8,668 bases of DNA from DATFAS01 sp035254305 (lineage in GTDB: Bacteria > Bacillota > Bacilli > Aneurinibacillales > RAOX-1). Below, piece after piece: positions 6,724 to 8,668 of this stretch. The notes beneath the pieces were generated by a model. It had not been told where the DNA came from, searched no databases, and saw nothing but the letters and a program-made list of their open reading frames with translations. Each line of letters begins with the position of its first letter. Position 1 is the first letter of the stretch. The translations under genes and the position numbers were made by a program. The DNA is taken from contig DATFAS010000030.1 of assembly GCA_035254305.1 (NCBI GenBank), forward strand, positions 1 to 8,668, given 5' to 3'.

Positions 6724-7251
6724 ATGAATACATTCTTCATCCTTCTATTTTGTTTACTCATTGTACAACGATTAACTGAATTACAAATAGCGAAAAGGAA
6801 TGCAAAACATATCCGCACACTTGGGGGCTATGAGATCGGAGCCAATCATTATAAATTTATTGTTCTCATTCATATTGGCTTTTTCATTTGCCTTTTGGCA
6901 GAAGTATGGTTGGAGAGCAGGCTTCTACCCAATTACTGGCTCATCCCCTTTATATTCTTCTTAGTTGCCCAAGCTTTTCGATATTGGTGTATCACATCCC
7001 TAGGTTCCTTTTGGAATACACGAATCTATATACTACCCAATCATCCACTGATTAGAAAAGGACCTTATCGCCTCTTCAAACATCCTAACTACCAGGCAGT
7101 ATTAATAGAATTTGTGAGCTTTCCCTTCATATTTGGTGCCTATCACACCGCCATTACTTGGACACTCATTAACTTCGCCTTTCTGAAATGGGTGCGAATT
7201 CCAACAGAAGAACAAGCGCTACAATTCGCATTTAAACAAGATTCCCCTTAA
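6724..7251 (+). CDS. bpsB: Isoprenylcysteine carboxyl methyltransferase-like membrane methyltransferase
   Basis: A 175-residue integral membrane protein of the ICMT/phospholipid methyltransferase-like superfamily. Membrane segments are visible at about 2-16, 42-62, 70-88 and 124-152. The signature block is intact: RYWCITSLGSFWNTR (86-100), the RKGPYRLFKHPNY core (111-123), where His120-Pro-Asn-Tyr123 forms part of the S-adenosylmethionine site, and the terminal RIPTEEQAL (158-166) with Glu162 and Glu163. In B. subtilis the equivalent BpsB (YpbQ) O-methylates alkylpyrones made by BpsA. Despite the family name it is not expected to act on prenylated proteins. The gene starts two bases after the polyketide synthase stop, and its AAGGAG (6711-6716) lies inside that gene's end, so the two are translationally close. 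Function is inferred mainly from this pairing and the conserved motifs. Confidence 0.9.
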   Translation: MNTFFILLFCLLIVQRLTELQIAKRNAKHIRTLGGYEIGANHYKFIVLIHIGFFICLLAEVWLESRLLPNYWLIPFIFFLVAQAFRYWCITSLGSFWNTRIYILPNHPLIRKGPYRLFKHPNYQAVLIEFVSFPFIFGAYHTAITWTLINFAFLKWVRIPTEEQALQFAFKQDSP

Positions 7252-7261
7252 TTTACTAGTT

Positions 7262-7303
7262 GCCCCCTCTTTTCCACTTAAGATATGGTGGAGGGGGAGG
7301 GGC
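7262..7303 (+). promoter_or_regulatory. Hairpin able to cover the metalloprotease ribosome binding site
   Basis: The C-rich stretch GCCCCCTC (7262-7269) can pair with GAGGGGG (7291-7297, seven perfect pairs using 7263-7269) or, with one bulge, with GAGGGGC (7297-7303). Either pairing buries the purine-rich ribosome binding site at 7290-7302 that serves the ATG at 7309. No T-run follows, so it is not a terminator. It lies within the proposed operon, 10 bases after the methyltransferase stop. A role in translational control is inferred. Confidence 0.45.
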
Positions 7304-7308
7304 TAACG

Positions 7309-7779
7309 ATGAAATGGTTCCGAAAATTATTTTGGCGTAAAAATCGATTAAAGGTTTGGAAAGCTCGCCTAACAACAGCTCTAGAAGAGACTACTAAACG
7401 TTATCCACTTGGTATGCCTATTGATCTTCATATTTCTTGGGGGACACTATATAATGGCAGCGCATGGTTCAATCATAAGCGAAATAAAGCAACCATTTTT
7501 ATTCAAATTCCCTATGATAGACACTTAACGAAAGATGATCAAGCCATTCTTACCCAATACCAGCTTTCTATTGAGAAGCTACCTCAGTTTATTCTTAACC
7601 ATGAATATTTTCACCTTCTCGATGTACGGGCCCTTAAGGGGAGCCATTTAAGAAATCTAATGAAAGAACGTCAAAAACTTGCCGAAAACAACTCCAAATA
7701 CCACCAGCTAATGTTTGAAGAACAAGCTGATCAATTCGCTTGGTCTGTTCTGAGTGAAAAAATAGAGAAGGCATGCTAA
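7309..7779 (+). CDS. Putative zinc metalloprotease (HExxH), unassigned family
   Basis: The frame opens at an ATG at 7285 that lacks a ribosome binding site. The ATG at 7309 lies six bases after GGGGAGGGG, so I use it, giving 156 residues. The protein starts with a very basic, Trp/Phe-rich segment (MKWFRKLFWRKNRLKVWK) that may sit on the membrane surface. It contains the zincin motif HEYFH at 98-102 (Glu99 as catalytic base), with Asp105 just after. A later helix FEEQADQFAW (136-145) matches the ExxAD third-ligand helix of zincins such as M48, making Glu137 the likely third zinc ligand. No signal peptide or full membrane helix is seen, so it is probably cytosolic or membrane-associated. It is shorter than HtpX or most M48 enzymes, and I cannot place it in a named family. 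It lies 57 bp after bpsB on the same strand, likely in its operon. Substrate unknown. Confidence 0.78.
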   Translation: MKWFRKLFWRKNRLKVWKARLTTALEETTKRYPLGMPIDLHISWGTLYNGSAWFNHKRNKATIFIQIPYDRHLTKDDQAILTQYQLSIEKLPQFILNHEYFHLLDVRALKGSHLRNLMKERQKLAENNSKYHQLMFEEQADQFAWSVLSEKIEKAC

Positions 7780-7826
7780 ACTAAAAAGAAAAGCTCGTAT
7801 GAAAGGAACGGGAGAAGGAGAATCCA

Positions 7827-8600
7827 TTGATCCGAGGAATGTCTTATCCCAAGGGCATTTTTTACATGGACAATGAATACATTGCCCATGCCACCATTGA
7901 CCGTAAGGGAAATATTGTGGCTCAGCTATTTTCTTTTAACCTGTCTGGTTTACTTTTCTTTGCAAAAACGATTACAGTTGCATTCCCATGGTATTATTTG
8001 CTAGCCCTACTTGCACTTACTGTTTGGACACTCAATCAGCCGAACGAGCCGATCTATCTTCTACTTTTAGCTCTGTTTGGTTATCACTTTTTCTTTCCTT
8101 ATACCTTAAAGCAATATCATGGTGCCGAACATAAGATTTTCAGTCATCAAGGGACGAAATCTTTAGATACACTAGCTCAAATATCAAATAGTAATATTAT
8201 TAATCGAAATTGTTCGACAAACCAGGTTGTTCTATTTTTCACTTTGTTTCTTATTGGATATTATCCACTTGGGGGTAATATGGCTGCCTTGGTAGCTCTT
8301 TTGGGAAATGTCGTCATCCCACGGTTCATGCGTCCTTTAGAGCAACGATTTTTCTTTCCATTGTCTGCTTTATTGCAGGAGCATTGTACAACAACAGAAC
8401 CTGAACAAAAACAGCTTCTCGTTGGTTTAATCTCCTATCTTACCTTGGTTCGTCAAGAAGTAGTAAGTGAGTCCCTTCTACAGACTGAACAAGAAGAACA
8501 TAGACTGCTGCTACTCAGAATAGAAGAAGAAAAACAAAGGCAAGCCCTTCTTGAGGAACGAGAACGTATTATCACCGAAACAATGTGGCTTGAAATCTAA
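7827..8600 (+). CDS. DUF1385 (YqhQ-like) membrane protein with C-terminal coiled coil
   Basis: A 257-residue membrane protein starting at TTG, supported by AAGGAG (7815-7820) six bases upstream. The ATG at 7839 has its purines too close to be preferred. Diagnostic DUF1385 elements are QYHGAEHK (96-103), the Asn-Arg-Asn-Cys segment (126-129) corresponding to the family's PRCGT, and QEHCTTTEPEQ (184-194), like the family's LTTREP. Membrane segments lie at about 50-67, 75-93, 132-147 and 150-166. The family is widespread in Firmicutes (YqhQ) and its function is not established. Unusual points: the usual N-terminal GGQAVIEGV motif is missing, because the protein starts at the next element (MIRG), with an in-frame stop at 7800-7802. 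The last 45 residues form a Glu/Gln/Leu/Arg-rich amphipathic helix, probably a coiled coil (about 213-250). It lies 47 bp after the metalloprotease gene with no terminator between them. A diverged paralogue of YqhQ is likely. Confidence 0.83.
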   Translation: MIRGMSYPKGIFYMDNEYIAHATIDRKGNIVAQLFSFNLSGLLFFAKTITVAFPWYYLLALLALTVWTLNQPNEPIYLLLLALFGYHFFFPYTLKQYHGAEHKIFSHQGTKSLDTLAQISNSNIINRNCSTNQVVLFFTLFLIGYYPLGGNMAALVALLGNVVIPRFMRPLEQRFFFPLSALLQEHCTTTEPEQKQLLVGLISYLTLVRQEVVSESLLQTEQEEHRLLLLRIEEEKQRQALLEERERIITETMWLEI

Positions 8601-8608
8601 GCTAGGCT

Positions 8609-8628
8609 AGGTAAAACTAGTTTCACCT
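8609..8628. repeat. Near-perfect 20-bp palindrome after the last gene
   Basis: AGGTAAAACTAGTTTCACCT is a self-complementary sequence centred on CTAG, with a single mismatched position pair (8613 and 8624) and no loop. The gapless symmetry fits a protein-binding site (a dimeric repressor operator) better than a terminator, and no T-run follows. It begins nine bases after the DUF1385 stop and may belong to a gene beyond the window edge. No gene could be read in the remaining 68 bases. Confidence 0.4.
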
Positions 8629-8668
8629 GTGCGGAGTCGGAAAAATTGTTAAGTACTTATCCCTTCCA

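Noticed and set aside
7285..7308. Upstream ATG extending the metalloprotease by eight residues
   Set aside because: No ribosome binding site precedes it, and the extension is itself the translated ribosome binding site region of the ATG at 7309.

Overview
The window looks like chromosomal DNA from a low-GC, Gram-positive, probably endospore-forming member of the Bacillales. The support is strong purine-rich ribosome binding sites of the AAGGAGG type, alternative GTG and TTG starts, AT-rich intergenic spacers, short intrinsic terminators, and Bacillus-type genes: a SleB/CwlJ-family spore cell-wall hydrolase, oligoendopeptidase F, and a type III polyketide synthase next to an isoprenylcysteine-methyltransferase-like enzyme (the bpsA-bpsB pair of Bacillus subtilis). 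The genus cannot be fixed from the sequence alone. No rRNA, tRNA, CRISPR array, insertion sequence or phage gene was seen.

Layout. On the left, the 3' end of a YciI-family gene (1-173) is followed on the same strand by a compact rhomboid protease (237-836). A bidirectional terminator (841-866) separates the rhomboid gene from two minus-strand genes: a short acidic protein of unknown function (865-1140) and a secreted LysM plus SleB-type hydrolase (1289-1924). Between those two lies an extended -10 promoter followed at once by a nested inverted repeat (1187-1252). A divergent spacer with 9-10 bp inverted repeats (1925-2046) leads to a plus-strand pair, an MFS transporter (2047-3225) and a small membrane zinc-ribbon protein (3245-3529). 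A compound hairpin (3569-3606) separates this pair from the convergent pepF gene (3645-5462, minus).

On the right, a 200-bp divergent spacer with two inverted repeats precedes a plus-strand cluster that is probably one operon: type III polyketide synthase (5663-6721), methyltransferase-like membrane protein (6724-7251), a small HExxH putative metalloprotease (7309-7779) and a DUF1385-family membrane protein with a C-terminal coiled coil (7827-8600). The first two are expected to make and then O-methylate long-chain alkylpyrone or alkylresorcinol lipids. The last two have no established role in that pathway, and their linkage to it is the most interesting feature of the window. A GC-rich hairpin can cover the ribosome binding site of the metalloprotease gene. 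A 20-bp near-perfect palindrome lies just after the last gene, at the edge of the window.
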